Positions 8,599 to 17,273 of a DNA stretch of 64,000 nucleotides are shown here, piece by piece. Source of the DNA: Enterobacter hormaechei ATCC 49162 (GTDB lineage Bacteria; Pseudomonadota; Gammaproteobacteria; Enterobacterales; Enterobacteriaceae); the NCBI RefSeq assembly GCF_001875655.1, contig NZ_MKEQ01000001.1, forward strand, positions 3,767,921-3,831,920, written 5' to 3'. The notes beneath the pieces were generated by a model, which was given only the letters and a program-made list of their open reading frames with translations, did not search any database and had not been told where the DNA came from. Each line of letters starts with the position of its first letter. The stretch's first letter is position 1. The position numbers and the translations under genes were made by a program.

Positions 8599-9810
8599 TT
8601 ACCCCACTTCCGGCAGCATCCCCGCTGCAATCAGCACCTGCACCAGAATAATCGCCACCCCACACCCAAACACCACGCACAGCAGCGGCTTACCACCCGC
8701 CACGCGGTATCCTTGCTGCGGATGTTGCTGGCGGCTCTTCCACGCCAGCAGGGAAGGTAACAGCAGGGCCAGTACCGATAACGCTACGCCAGCATACCCC
8801 AGCGCCATCACAAACCCGCGAGGGTAAAAGAGCGCGAAGGCCAGCGGCGGCAGGAAGGTCATTGCCCCCGTCTGTAAGCGTCCGGCAACGGTGTTGCGAC
8901 GCTGGAACAGGTCCGCCATATAGTCAAACAGGCCAAGCGCCACGCCGAGGAAGGAGGTTGCCAGCGCCAGGTCGGCAAACAGATGTACCGCCAGCTCCAC
9001 GTGTGAAGAGGCCACTACGTTACGCAGGGCAACCAGGAAACCATTCAGCCCAGAATGTTGTGCCATCAGGCCAATAAAGGTGGTGGAATCAATACTGCCC
9101 AGCGTCACCAGCTGCCAGAACAGGTAGGCAATCAGCGGAATGGCGCTGCCGATAACAAAGACGCGGCGCAGCTTGCGGATATCACCGTTCATATAGCTCA
9201 CGATGCTCGGCACGCTGCCGTGAAAACCGAAGGAGGTAAAAATCACCGGGATGGCCGAAAGCGCCAGACCCTTCTCCAGCGGCAGGGAGAGCAGGTTAAC
9301 CTTGTGAACATGCGGTGCCAGCAGCACCAGCATCACAACAAGAAAGAGGATTTTGGCGCTGAATAAAAAGCGGTTAAACAGATCCACCAGCGACGTGCCC
9401 GCGCAAACCACGCCGCCACCGATCAGCGTAAAGACGATGGCGCCCGTTTCCGGTGAAAGCGAGGCACCGAAGCCGTCATTGATGCTTGACGCAATCAGCT
9501 CCCCGGCGCCGCTGATGTAAGCGGCAGTCAGGGCGTACATCAGGAACATCATGCTGAAACCGGTGATCCACTGCCCGTAGCGTCCAAGGTAGCGTGCCGC
9601 CAGAGAGCCTAAGCCGGTATCGGCAGGGACATGCTGATAAACCTCCAGCAATAATAGCGCGGTGTAACACATCAGGGCCCACAGGCTGCCCAGCAGCAGT
9701 ACGGTAACGCTAAATCCGACGCCTGCGGCAGCCAACGGCATGGCCAGCATTCCTGCGCCAATTGTCGTTCCGGCGACGATAAAAATACTTCCCAGAGTTC
9801 TGTTCTTCAC
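8599..9810 (-). CDS. tyrP: Tyrosine-specific transport protein TyrP
   Basis: A 403-residue inner-membrane proton-driven tyrosine carrier of the HAAAP family, the same length as E. coli TyrP. It has about eleven membrane segments and the family opening [20 protein letters not shown] at residues 14-33. The start ATG at 9810 is preceded by GGAAAG. Two TyrR-type boxes upstream (9880-9920) indicate control by TyrR with tyrosine or phenylalanine, as known for tyrP in E. coli. Confidence 0.95.
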   Translation of the reverse strand: MKNRTLGSIFIVAGTTIGAGMLAMPLAAAGVGFSVTVLLLGSLWALMCYTALLLLEVYQHVPADTGLGSLAARYLGRYGQWITGFSMMFLMYALTAAYISGAGELIASSINDGFGASLSPETGAIVFTLIGGGVVCAGTSLVDLFNRFLFSAKILFLVVMLVLLAPHVHKVNLLSLPLEKGLALSAIPVIFTSFGFHGSVPSIVSYMNGDIRKLRRVFVIGSAIPLIAYLFWQLVTLGSIDSTTFIGLMAQHSGLNGFLVALRNVVASSHVELAVHLFADLALATSFLGVALGLFDYMADLFQRRNTVAGRLQTGAMTFLPPLAFALFYPRGFVMALGYAGVALSVLALLLPSLLAWKSRQQHPQQGYRVAGGKPLLCVVFGCGVAIILVQVLIAAGMLPEVG

Positions 9811-9879
9811 GCTTTCCTCTACAACGCTTCCATATCGCGACTCATTCTGCGGCGCAGAGTAAGGGAAAAGGCGTATCTC

Positions 9880-9920
9880 GTCAAATCACCGTTACAGTGT
9901 CTGTAATGAATGCTTTACAA
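9880..9920. promoter_or_regulatory. Two TyrR boxes of the tyrP promoter
   Basis: The strong box TGTAAT-N6-TTTACA (9903-9920) matches TGTAAA-N6-TTTACA at 11 of 12 positions. A weaker box CGTCAA-N6-GTTACA (9880-9897), with the essential G and C in place, lies nearer tyrP. Their centres are 23 bp apart, about two helical turns, the arrangement I recall for E. coli tyrP. Confidence 0.75.
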
Positions 9921-10071
9921 AATGAGGGCGGGATGCGGCGCCAGCGAAAAGCGCGTGGAGAGAGAAGTGGAGAGGCTGCGTTTTTTAGTTGAGAGGTAAA
10001 TATGTCACTGCATGGAGACGACGTGCTCAATGGCGTCCACGCATAAAAGTAAAATCTGTTGTCATGAAATA

Positions 10072-10099
10072 ACGCGGTGCTGAATATTCAGCACCGCGT
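10072..10099 (-). terminator. Hairpin after ftnA
   Basis: A perfect 12-bp inverted repeat, ACGCGGTGCTGA and TCAGCACCGCGT around ATAT, starts five bases beyond the ftnA stop codon. It has few trailing T residues, so it may stabilise the 3' end as much as terminate. Confidence 0.6.
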
Positions 10100-10104
10100 C
10101 AGGA

Positions 10105-10602
10105 TTAATTCTGCGTATCAAGAGTGGATAGCTCTTTATCAATAAAGTACAACCCTTCCCCGGATTTACCCGCCAGAGATAATTTATCCAGCACGGATTT
10201 AAACAGCTTCTCTTCCTCGTGCTGTTCAGCCACATACCACTGAAGGAAATTAAAGGTTGGATAATCCTGGCTGGTCATGGCGGCATGAGCCAGTTCATTA
10301 ATTTTCTGGGTGATCAGCTGTTCGTGCTCATACGTGGCGCGGAACAGTTCATCAAGAGAGCCGTACTCGGCGAAAGGCGACGCCACGTTATCGATGCGCG
10401 GCAGGCTGCCGGTGTCCGTCAGGTAGTCAAACAGACGCTGCATGTGCGTCATCTCTTCCTGGGCATGACGACGCAGGAAGGCGGCTGCCCCTTCAAAGCT
10501 GTGATAGCTGCACCAGGCGCTCATCTGCTGATAAAGCAGGGAAGAAAACAGCTCAAGGTTCATTTGTGCATTGAGCTTGTCGATCATTTCAGTTTTTAAC
10601 AT
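10105..10602 (-). CDS. ftnA: Ferritin FtnA, iron-storage protein
   Basis: A 165-residue non-haem ferritin, the standard FtnA length. The four-helix bundle carries the ferroxidase residues: Glu in [10 protein letters not shown], Glu-x-x-His in AQEEMTHMQ and Glu/Gln in [10 protein letters not shown]. It assembles into a 24-subunit cage that oxidises and stores cytosolic iron. Transcribed alone toward tyrP. The yecH gene that I recall between ftnA and tyrP in E. coli is not seen here. Confidence 0.96.
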   Translation of the reverse strand: MLKTEMIDKLNAQMNLELFSSLLYQQMSAWCSYHSFEGAAAFLRRHAQEEMTHMQRLFDYLTDTGSLPRIDNVASPFAEYGSLDELFRATYEHEQLITQKINELAHAAMTSQDYPTFNFLQWYVAEQHEEEKLFKSVLDKLSLAGKSGEGLYFIDKELSTLDTQN

Positions 10603-10767
10603 GGTGCAGCTCCGGTTTATTTATTCTGGTTCACGATGAGCGACACTATAATTTGTTATTTAATTATTTGCAAAAAGTAAAATAAATATTTCTTTATTAA
10701 AAATACGAATGGGAATAAAACGCATTGCCGCCATTTATATTTATTAATGAGAATTGTTTATGTTCTT

Positions 10768-10796
10768 ATTAAATAAACTGCCAGCGTGACTGGCAG
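10768..10796 (-). terminator. Rho-independent terminator after yecR
   Basis: CTGCCAG pairs with CTGGCAG around five bases; read on the minus strand the hairpin is followed by a T-rich stretch. It starts seven bases beyond the yecR stop. Confidence 0.7.
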
Positions 10797-10802
10797 TCGC
10801 GG

Positions 10803-11141
10803 TTAATACCACGGATTCTGGCTGGAAGAGGTAACAGCATATCCCTGACATTTATACTGAATGGTCACACTTTCGTTCAGACACAGCGAGCCGCTGATCA
10901 GGGTGCAGGTTTTAATGGGCTGCCCGTAGGCTGATGCGGTGGCATAGCCCATGTTTTGACAGGCTTTGGTTGCCGTACCGTTATTGAGATAGTCATCAGA
11001 CCAGGCGTTTTGCAGCATGGCCTGGCCATAGTCGAGGCGCACAATTCCGTTTGGGGCGTCCGTACTGCTGACTTCTGCCTGACGGTTGATGCTGCACCCG
11101 GCGAGCAACAGGATCGTTCCGGCTATGATTACACGTTTCAT
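10803..11141 (-). CDS. yecR: YecR family lipoprotein
   Basis: A 112-residue lipoprotein precursor: MKRVIIAGTILLLAGCS carries a lipobox LLAGC, so Cys16 should be lipidated after signal peptidase II cleavage. The mature part contains several cysteines (CQNMGYATA, CTLISGSLCLN, YKCQG) likely to form disulphides in the periplasm. YecR in E. coli is reported to belong to the flagellar regulon, although its job is unknown. Position beside ftnA and downstream of the azuC-yecJ region agrees with the E. coli order. Confidence 0.87.
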   Translation of the reverse strand: MKRVIIAGTILLLAGCSINRQAEVSSTDAPNGIVRLDYGQAMLQNAWSDDYLNNGTATKACQNMGYATASAYGQPIKTCTLISGSLCLNESVTIQYKCQGYAVTSSSQNPWY

Positions 11142-11387
11142 GGTTCACTCTGCGTGACGGGAAATAGGCCATTGTAACCAGCCTGATGGCGAGCAATGGC
11201 CGGAATAGCCGGAAGATCTGCCCTTTCACTGTGCAACGAGCATGGCCTGGGTGCGAAATTGTGAGCGCATCTTTGTTTTTTTAAAACAAGTTTTCACTTA
11301 ATTTGAAAGTGTGTTTGTTTGATAGTAAGGTTAAGTTGAAAAGGTATCCACAGCGGGATCGCCCGCCATGCATTCAGGAGAGACAAG

Positions 11388-12026
11388 ATGAAAATTGCAC
11401 TGATGATGGAAAACAGCCAGGCCGCTAAAAATCCCATCATCCTTAATGAGCTGAAAGCCGTTGCTGATGAAAAAGGTTTTCCGGTCTATAACGTCGGTAT
11501 GAGTGATGAGAACGATTATCATCTCACCTATATTCACCTGGGCATCATGGCGAGCATCCTGCTGAACGCTAAAGCCGTCGATTTTGTTGTTACCGGCTGC
11601 GGTACCGGGCAGGGCGCGTTGATGTCCCTCAACATTCATCCGGGCGTGATTTGCGGCTACTGCATCGATCCAGCGGACGCTTTCCTGTTCGCGCAAATCA
11701 ACAACGGTAACGCACTCTCTCTGCCATTTGCGAAGGGCTTTGGCTGGGGTGCCGAACTGAACGTACGCCTTATCTTTGAGAAAGCGTTTACCGGACGCAA
11801 TGGCGAAGGCTACCCACCAGAGCGTAAAGAGCCGCAGGTACGTAACGCCGGTATTCTGAACCAGGTGAAAGCGGCGGTAGTGAAAGAAAACTATCTGGAT
11901 ACCCTGCGCGCAATCGATCCTGAGCTGGTGAAAACCGCCGTCTCAGGTCAGCGCTTCCAGCAGTGCTTCTTCGAGAACTGTCAGGACAAAGAGATCGAAG
12001 CTTTTGTCCGCGGTATTGTTGGCTGA
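11388..12026 (+). CDS. RpiB/LacA/LacB-family sugar-phosphate isomerase
   Basis: The 212-residue product begins MKIALMMENSQAAKN and contains VTGCGTGQGALMSLN, the RpiB-family active-site and phosphate-binding loop, and CGYCIDPADAFLFAQINNGNALSL. It is longer than E. coli RpiB (about 149) because of a C-terminal extension ending in QCFFENCQ. Reaction unknown: aldose-ketose isomerisation is the safe call. RpiB-like proteins of this length include the unsaturated-uronate isomerase DhuI, so a link to the GH105 system at 49.2 kb is possible but unproven. GGAG precedes the ATG. Confidence 0.8.
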   Translation: MKIALMMENSQAAKNPIILNELKAVADEKGFPVYNVGMSDENDYHLTYIHLGIMASILLNAKAVDFVVTGCGTGQGALMSLNIHPGVICGYCIDPADAFLFAQINNGNALSLPFAKGFGWGAELNVRLIFEKAFTGRNGEGYPPERKEPQVRNAGILNQVKAAVVKENYLDTLRAIDPELVKTAVSGQRFQQCFFENCQDKEIEAFVRGIVG

Positions 12027-12032
12027 TTCCCT

Positions 12033-12060
12033 TTGCCGGGCGGTGCGTTGCCTGCCCGGC
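12033..12060 (+). terminator. Hairpin between the isomerase and the convergent MFS gene
   Basis: TGCCGGGC pairs with GCCCGGCA around a 12-base loop, eight bases from each stop codon. It can act on both strands; no long T run. Confidence 0.55.
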
Positions 12061-12068
12061 ACAGAGCG

Positions 12069-13487
12069 TTACTTTTTCGATGAGACCGCGCTGCCTGCAT
12101 CGTTGGTCAGACGCAGCGTGTCAAACATCCCCACCAGGCAGATCAGCGCGATCGCCACAAATGCCAGCCGGAAGCTCATCCCCGGCATATCCGCAAGCCC
12201 CATCGCATCACCGACTTTTTCTCCGATACGAATACCAATCGCCCCGAGCGTGATCCCAAGCCCCACGGCAAGCTGCGTTGCGGTTGAAAACAGGGTATTG
12301 GCATAGCTCATCTGCGCCGAGGGCACATCCGCAAAGGCCAGCGTACTGATGGCCGTAAACTGAATCGAACGGAAAACGCCGCCCAGAAAGAGGATCAGCA
12401 TGATGAGCCACACGGGCGTCTGCGGCGTGAGAAACGCGCAGGCCAGCAACGCCAGCACATTCAGCGCACCGTTAATCAGCAACAGCCGCTTAAACCCCAG
12501 GCTGCGGATCAGGGGCGTTGTCGCCGGTTTAATGGTGAGATTGCCTACGAAAACCGCCAGCACCAGCAGGCCCGAATGGAACGCGTCCATGCCAAAGCCG
12601 ACCTGGAACATCAGCGGCAGCAGGAACGGAACCGCGCTGATGGAGGCGCGAAACAGCGAGCCGCCGTAAAGGGTGACGCGAAACGTTGGCACCTGCATCG
12701 CATCGAGCCTGATCATCGGCCAGGTTGCCCGCTTAAAGTGACGCAGCGCCAGACTTAACGCGACGACACCGACGATGAACAGCGTGGCGGTTAATCCTGT
12801 TCGCAGAGGCTCTCCGCTCATCAACTCCATCGCATAAACCAGGCTCACCATGGCAAGGGTGGTGACAACAAAACCCGGCAAATCAAACGGTCGGCGCGTA
12901 TCTTCATGCAGGTCTGGAATGAGGCGCAGTGCCAGTAAAATGGCGATTATCCCCAGCGGCACGTTAATAAAGAAGATCCAGCGCCAGTCGGCATAGCTTG
13001 TGATGAACCCGCCGAGTGGCGGGCCGATGATCGGCGCGACAAGCGCAGGCCACGTCAGGGTAGCGATAGCCGTGATGAGCTGGTGTTTTGGCGTTGTGCG
13101 TAACACGGCCAGGCGACCCACGGGCACCATCAGCGCGCCCCCCATGCCCTGGAGCACGCGCATCGCAACGAACTGATCGAGCGTGGTGGACAGGCCGCAA
13201 AATACCGAGGCCAGCGTGAAAATCGCCAGCGCGAGGGCAAAGACTTTTCGCGCGCCGAAGCGGTCGGCGATCCAGCCGCTGGCGGGGATCAGCACGGCCA
13301 GGGTGATCAGATAGGCGCTGATCCCGATATTCAGATCCACAGCCTGTACGCCGAAGCTTTTTGCCATATCCGGCAGCGCGGTGGCAATCACCGTCCCGTC
13401 CAGAAACTCCATAAAGAAAGCACCGGCAACCAGCAGCCCCGCAGGCGATAATCCACGGCTCTCTTTGCCGGATAGGTTTTCACTCAT
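12069..13487 (-). CDS. MFS multidrug exporter, DHA2 (14-TM) family, MdtD-like
   Basis: A 472-residue drug:proton antiporter. The first helix contains FFMEFLDGTVIATALPDMA (motif D1 of DHA2 exporters), then GWIADRFGARKVF (motif A) and LQGMGGALMVPVGRL (motif B), and motif C-like ALVAPIIGPPLGG. About 14 membrane segments. It resembles MdtD, but paralogues are common and the substrate cannot be deduced. It is transcribed alone, away from azuC, with its stop facing the isomerase gene. Confidence 0.87.
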   Translation of the reverse strand: MSENLSGKESRGLSPAGLLVAGAFFMEFLDGTVIATALPDMAKSFGVQAVDLNIGISAYLITLAVLIPASGWIADRFGARKVFALALAIFTLASVFCGLSTTLDQFVAMRVLQGMGGALMVPVGRLAVLRTTPKHQLITAIATLTWPALVAPIIGPPLGGFITSYADWRWIFFINVPLGIIAILLALRLIPDLHEDTRRPFDLPGFVVTTLAMVSLVYAMELMSGEPLRTGLTATLFIVGVVALSLALRHFKRATWPMIRLDAMQVPTFRVTLYGGSLFRASISAVPFLLPLMFQVGFGMDAFHSGLLVLAVFVGNLTIKPATTPLIRSLGFKRLLLINGALNVLALLACAFLTPQTPVWLIMLILFLGGVFRSIQFTAISTLAFADVPSAQMSYANTLFSTATQLAVGLGITLGAIGIRIGEKVGDAMGLADMPGMSFRLAFVAIALICLVGMFDTLRLTNDAGSAVSSKK

Positions 13488-13603
13488 TCTCTTCCTGCCC
13501 GCTCAAAAAATTTTATAAACATTTACTGGAATTTATAAGCCTGTAACGTGCGGATTTTTCATGGCTTTTTTTAACAAACCAGCAGCATTGGGGGTTTTAT
13601 AAC

Positions 13604-13653
13604 CGTGACGCAGGTCACAAAACGGTTGATTTTTGTGATGGTGGTCATATTAT
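13604..13653 (+). promoter_or_regulatory. azuC promoter with CRP site
   Basis: CGTGA-N6-TCACA (13604-13619) is one mismatch from the CRP consensus. It is followed by TTGATT (13626-13631) and TATTAT (13648-13653), 16 bp apart, giving a transcript start near 13660. E. coli azuC is reported to be repressed by CRP; the site position just upstream of -35 agrees with CRP control, sign not deducible. Confidence 0.6.
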
Positions 13654-13701
13654 AAGCGTATTGACAATAACACCTGCATAACACGTTACTGGAGCAACAT
13701 A

Positions 13702-13785
13702 ATGAAACTGCGCAAAATCCTGAAAAGCATGTGGGCTAACTACTGCACAACGTTTAAAGACGTCCCACCGGGTGCGATGTTCTGA
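13702..13785 (+). CDS. azuC: Small membrane-associated protein AzuC (27 residues)
   Basis: An 84-base gene encoding a basic peptide that starts [14 protein letters not shown] and ends VPPGAMF. It closely matches E. coli AzuC (28 residues, [14 protein letters not shown] as I recall), an amphipathic peptide that binds GlpD; the same transcript (AzuCR) also acts as a base-pairing RNA in E. coli. GGAG lies six bases before the ATG at 13702, and a strong terminator follows within six bases. The gene order azuC-yecJ matches E. coli. Confidence 0.88.
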   Translation: MKLRKILKSMWANYCTTFKDVPPGAMF

Positions 13786-13790
13786 TAAAA

Positions 13791-13814
13791 AAACCTGCTT
13801 CGGCAGGTTTTTTT
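13791..13814 (+). terminator. Rho-independent terminator of azuC
   Basis: AAACCTGC pairs with GCAGGTTT around TTCG and is followed by T residues. With the promoter this defines a transcript of about 155 nt, the size of a small RNA. Confidence 0.92.
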
Positions 13815-13891
13815 ATGTCTGCGGACGACGAGAGGGAGATGGAAGGGCGTCTGTTTTGCTACTATGGCGGCCTTTGAATAAGGAGAAACCC

Positions 13892-14143
13892 ATGTCACAA
13901 AACCTGAGCGCCGATCAGGAACTGGTATCTGACGTCGTCGCCTGCCAGCTGGTAATCAAACAAATCCTTGATGTGATTGACGTTATCGCGCCGGTTGAGG
14001 TACGCGAAAAGATGTCGACCCAACTGAAAAACATCGATTTCACCAACCATCCTGCTGCGGCGGACCCGGTTACGCTCCGTGCGATCCAGAAAGCGATCGC
14101 GCTGATTGAACTCCGCTTCACACCGCAGGGTGAGTCACACTAA
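13892..14143 (+). CDS. yecJ: YecJ, DUF2766 family protein
   Basis: An 83-residue cytoplasmic protein, the same length as E. coli YecJ and nearly identical over most of it ([20 protein letters not shown], then the second half with [20 protein letters not shown]). No known function. The start at 13892 follows AAGGAG by eight bases. It has its own position between azuC and the convergent dicarboxylate-carrier gene. Confidence 0.9.
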   Translation: MSQNLSADQELVSDVVACQLVIKQILDVIDVIAPVEVREKMSTQLKNIDFTNHPAAADPVTLRAIQKAIALIELRFTPQGESH

Positions 14144-14193
14144 AATAAACCGATGTTTTAAAATTAGAAACTCTTTTCTGATTTTACGTCGAA

Positions 14194-14214
14194 GGGCGAC
14201 AGGGCCTGTCGCCC
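14194..14214. terminator. Hairpin between yecJ and the Dcu-type carrier
   Basis: GGGCGACAGG and CCTGTCGCCC form a near-perfect palindrome between convergent genes, nine bases from the carrier stop codon. Probably a bidirectional terminator. Confidence 0.55.
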
Positions 14215-14223
14215 GCAGAAGGG

Positions 14224-15567
14224 TCAGAAGAACGTCTGTACCAGCAGATAGCTCACCACGCAGGCACAGCTGACGCCAATCAGCCCCGGCAGAATAAAGC
14301 TGTGGTTGATGATGAATTTACCGATGCGGGTAGTGCCGGAGCGATCGAATCCGATACAGGCCAGATCGCTGGGATAGGTCGGCAGCACAAAGTAGCCGTA
14401 CGACGCCGGGAAGAAGGCCACCAGCATTTTCGGATCGATGCCCAGCATCAACCCCATCGGAGCGACGGCGGTTAACGCGGCGGCCTGGCTGTTGACCAGT
14501 TTTGAGACCAGGAACAGTACGATGGCATACGTCCACGGATGACTCTTCACCACCCCCTCCAGCGCCATTTTCAGCTCATCAAGATGCGCCTGAAAAAAGG
14601 TATCGCTCATCCACGCCACGCCAAACACCGAGAAAATCGCGACCATTCCCGCTTTAAATACCGCTCCGTTTGAGATGGCCGACGCATTCACCTTGCAGGT
14701 CAACAGCATCACCGCGCCCGCGATCAGCATCATCATTTGAATGACAAGGTTCATCGACAGGGCCGTCATTTTGCCTTTGATCTCAAACGCCGGACGCAGC
14801 TCGGGCAGCGCACCCAGAAGGACCACAACGGCAATCCCGGCGAAAAAAATCCATGTAGACCAGTAGGCCTGTTTCGGGAAACGCTGATTCATCAACGTTT
14901 CAGTTCCTCCATAGATAAACTCCCGCTGTTTCGGATCTTTCAGCTTTTCCTGAAACTCCGGATCGTCTGCCAGATTTTTCCCGCGGCGCAAGCTCCACAG
15001 TGCCGCGATGGCGACGCCAGACAGTGAGGCCGGTACGGAGACCGCAAGAATTTCGAGGATCCCCCACGCGTGGCCGATGCCGTGCTGCGCACCCAGAATC
15101 GAGACCAGCGAAACGACGGCCACGGAAACGGGGGATGCAGTGATGGCCATCTGAGATGCCACCGAGGCCACCGCCATCGGCCTTTCCGGACGAATGCCTT
15201 TTTTCAGGGCGATATCCGCGATAATCGGAAACATGGTGTAAACGACGTGCCCGGTCCCGCAGAGAAAGGTCAACATCCAGGTGGTAAACGGCGCGAGAAG
15301 GGTGATGTGCTGGGGATGTTGACGCAGCAGGCGCTCCGCGAATTGCATCATGACATTCAGGCCACCGGCGGTCTGTAGCGTGGCCGCGCAGCCAATGACG
15401 GCGAGGATTGTGAGCATTACGTCAACCGGGGGTTTACCGGGTTGCAGACCAAAGACAAAACTCAAAACAAACAGGCCGATGCCGCTTATCAGCCCCAGTC
15501 CCATACCGCCGAAGCGGGTGCCTATCAGCAGGCAGAGGATAATGACAATAAACTCAATGGTGATCAT
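14224..15567 (-). CDS. Anaerobic C4-dicarboxylate antiporter of the DcuA/DcuB family
   Basis: A 447-residue carrier with about ten to twelve membrane segments. Conserved stretches shared with DcuB include GLQPGKPPVDVML, CGTGHVVYTMFPI, ASPVSVAVVSLVS, LVSKLVNSQAAAL and LPTYPSDLACIGFDRSGTT. Dcu proteins exchange fumarate, malate, aspartate and succinate during anaerobic growth. It is clearly in the family but is not in the usual dcuA (with aspA) or dcuB (with fumB) neighbourhood, so it is likely an additional paralogue; I leave the symbol empty. Single-gene unit between yecJ and ftnB. Confidence 0.88.
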   Translation of the reverse strand: MITIEFIVIILCLLIGTRFGGMGLGLISGIGLFVLSFVFGLQPGKPPVDVMLTILAVIGCAATLQTAGGLNVMMQFAERLLRQHPQHITLLAPFTTWMLTFLCGTGHVVYTMFPIIADIALKKGIRPERPMAVASVASQMAITASPVSVAVVSLVSILGAQHGIGHAWGILEILAVSVPASLSGVAIAALWSLRRGKNLADDPEFQEKLKDPKQREFIYGGTETLMNQRFPKQAYWSTWIFFAGIAVVVLLGALPELRPAFEIKGKMTALSMNLVIQMMMLIAGAVMLLTCKVNASAISNGAVFKAGMVAIFSVFGVAWMSDTFFQAHLDELKMALEGVVKSHPWTYAIVLFLVSKLVNSQAAALTAVAPMGLMLGIDPKMLVAFFPASYGYFVLPTYPSDLACIGFDRSGTTRIGKFIINHSFILPGLIGVSCACVVSYLLVQTFF

Positions 15568-15676
15568 GATGCTCCCTCGTCAATGAATGTAATTAAACAA
15601 ATCATTACACGATGTGTGGTTATTCATTGGGAGCGAGATCTGATTTGTTAAATGTCAGCAAAAGCAGGGAGTTGGT

Positions 15677-15700
15677 ACCCACTCCCTGACGGGAGCGGGT
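15677..15700 (-). terminator. Possible hairpin after ftnB
   Basis: ACCCACTCCC pairs with GGGAGCGGGT around TGAC, nine bases beyond the ftnB stop. There is no T run, so the terminator role is tentative. Confidence 0.35.
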
Positions 15701-15708
15701 GAAGGGAG

Positions 15709-16212
15709 TTAGTGGTGCTGCACGGTAGCAATGTCGAGAAGATGGCGGTCCGTCTGCTCCAGACAAATCCCCGCGCGTTTCGCGTTGCGGATTTCATCTG
15801 CAAGCGTCTTCAACAGCATGCCATCCTGCTGCTGCTCTCTGTCCATATCGCGTAAAAACTTGAGGGTAATGATGTCCTGTTGCGCTTTCGCTTCATCAGC
15901 CAGTATGCTCAGCTTCGCACAGCGTTGCTCATACTCTTCGAGGGTTTTCTGGAACAGCTCCTCAAGAGAAGAATAATTATCTTCAATCGTTTCAAGCTCT
16001 TTGACGGTGGGGTTAGCCCCGATGGCTTTCAAAAAGTTAAAGACTCGCATCATGTGCGTGACGTTACTTTGTGCCTGCGTACGGAAGAAGGTGGCAGTGC
16101 CGTTAAGGCTTTTTCTGGAACACCACGCGCTCAAGTGCAGATGCAGATTTGAAGCATAAAACTCCAGGTTCATCTGGGCATTCAGTTTTTGCATCATCGT
16201 TTGGGTAGTCAT
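15709..16212 (-). CDS. ftnB: Ferritin-like protein FtnB
   Basis: The product is 167 residues, the E. coli FtnB length, with the four-helix ferritin fold and the FtnB-type opening ([20 protein letters not shown]). As in known FtnB proteins several ferroxidase-centre residues of FtnA are changed ([10 protein letters not shown] in place of the Glu-x-x-His motif), so it may serve in iron-sulphur repair or redox stress more than bulk storage. ATG at 16212 is preferred to 16218 because AAGGA lies seven bases before it and abuts the earlier ATG. Confidence 0.92.
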   Translation of the reverse strand: MTTQTMMQKLNAQMNLEFYASNLHLHLSAWCSRKSLNGTATFFRTQAQSNVTHMMRVFNFLKAIGANPTVKELETIEDNYSSLEELFQKTLEEYEQRCAKLSILADEAKAQQDIITLKFLRDMDREQQQDGMLLKTLADEIRNAKRAGICLEQTDRHLLDIATVQHH

Positions 16213-16715
16213 TTTCATATCCTTATTGACTGCGGGACTTGATGTCCGCTACGTAACCTGACCCGGCAGGTATTGACGATTGAATGGCAGAAATAGATTT
16301 CTGCAAGGTAAAAAACTCGAATATTCACTTCCTGTGTTCGATTTAAATAAGCATACGCTTCTCTTTGACTTAAGAAAACTCTTAATTGGGCTGTGTTTAC
16401 TCTAGATTACAAATTTAAATATAGCGCAGAATTAAAAAGAGGTGATGGCACAAGATGTTTTGTAACGCCATGATTCTATTGCATATAAAATCAAGCATGC
16501 TCATTTTTAACGTTTCGTGAAACGTTCTTTGGCGGGAAATTCTGTAAAAGTGTGAAATCAGAAATAATATCTGTAAATATATCCTGCGGGTGGAAATTTG
16601 AGCTAAATCAATTTTTACCCAATATACGGTTCTGTGATCCCGTCGCAAGATTGTTATCTGACAAAACGAGAAAATGAAACACTGTTTTACATCGTTTTAT
16701 TCGTTGAGGTTTATG
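16213..16715. other. 503-bp A/T-rich intergenic region
   Basis: Divergent promoter region for ftnB (left) and the DJ-1-like gene (right). It is clearly A/T-richer than the flanking genes. No gene, tRNA or consensus CRP, Fur or sigma-28 site was recognised; single start sites cannot be fixed by eye. Confidence 0.4.
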
Positions 16716-17273
16716 ATGGCTAAAGTGGCGGTGCTGCTGGCACCCGGTTTTGAAGAAGCAGAAGCAATTATCACAATTGATATTCTGCGTCGTTTGCAGA
16801 TTGAGGTGGAGACGCTGGCCTGTGCGGGATCCCGTGCGGTAGTGAGTTACCACACTATTCCCATGGTGGCTGACAGTACGTTAACGGAGCGCAGTGACAC
16901 GCTGTATGACGCAGTCGTGTTGCCCGGTGGGCCGCAGGGGAGCATGAATCTCGCGGCTAACCGTGAGGTGATCCGCTTTGTTTCCACGCATGACGAACAC
17001 GGCAAACTCATCTGCCCGATCTGCTCTGCGGCCGCGCGGGTGCTGGGCGGGAATGGATTACTGAAGGGGCGTCGCTACGTCTGTTCCGGCGATCTGTGGG
17101 AGACCGTTAATGACGGGGTTTATGTGGATGCGCCCGTCGTGGAGGATAAAAACCTCATCAGCGGCAAGGGTCTGGGGCACGCTTTTGATTTTGCGCTGAC
17201 GATCTCTGCGCGTCTGTTGGGTGACGATGCCCCCGTGCGCGATCATGCTGAACACATCTATTATCCCTGGTAA
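16716..17273 (+). CDS. DJ-1/PfpI (YajL/ThiJ-like) family protein
   Basis: A 185-residue flavodoxin-like protein of the DJ-1 superfamily. It has the acidic GFEEAEAI loop that holds the catalytic glutamate (residues 10-17), the DAVVLPGGPQGSMNL strand-turn, and the nucleophile elbow CPICSAAARVL, in which the second cysteine aligns with the reactive cysteine of DJ-1. Members act as deglycases, hydrolases or chaperones against methylglyoxal or oxidative damage; the exact reaction is unknown. Of two adjacent ATGs, 16716 has better spacing to GAGG. Located between ftnB and araF, where I recall no such gene in E. coli. Confidence 0.82.
   Translation: MAKVAVLLAPGFEEAEAIITIDILRRLQIEVETLACAGSRAVVSYHTIPMVADSTLTERSDTLYDAVVLPGGPQGSMNLAANREVIRFVSTHDEHGKLICPICSAAARVLGGNGLLKGRRYVCSGDLWETVNDGVYVDAPVVEDKNLISGKGLGHAFDFALTISARLLGDDAPVRDHAEHIYYPW

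Noticed and set aside
9811..10104. yecH between tyrP and ftnA
   Set aside because: The 294-bp gap holds the TyrR boxes and the ftnA hairpin; no frame resembling YecH was found on either strand.
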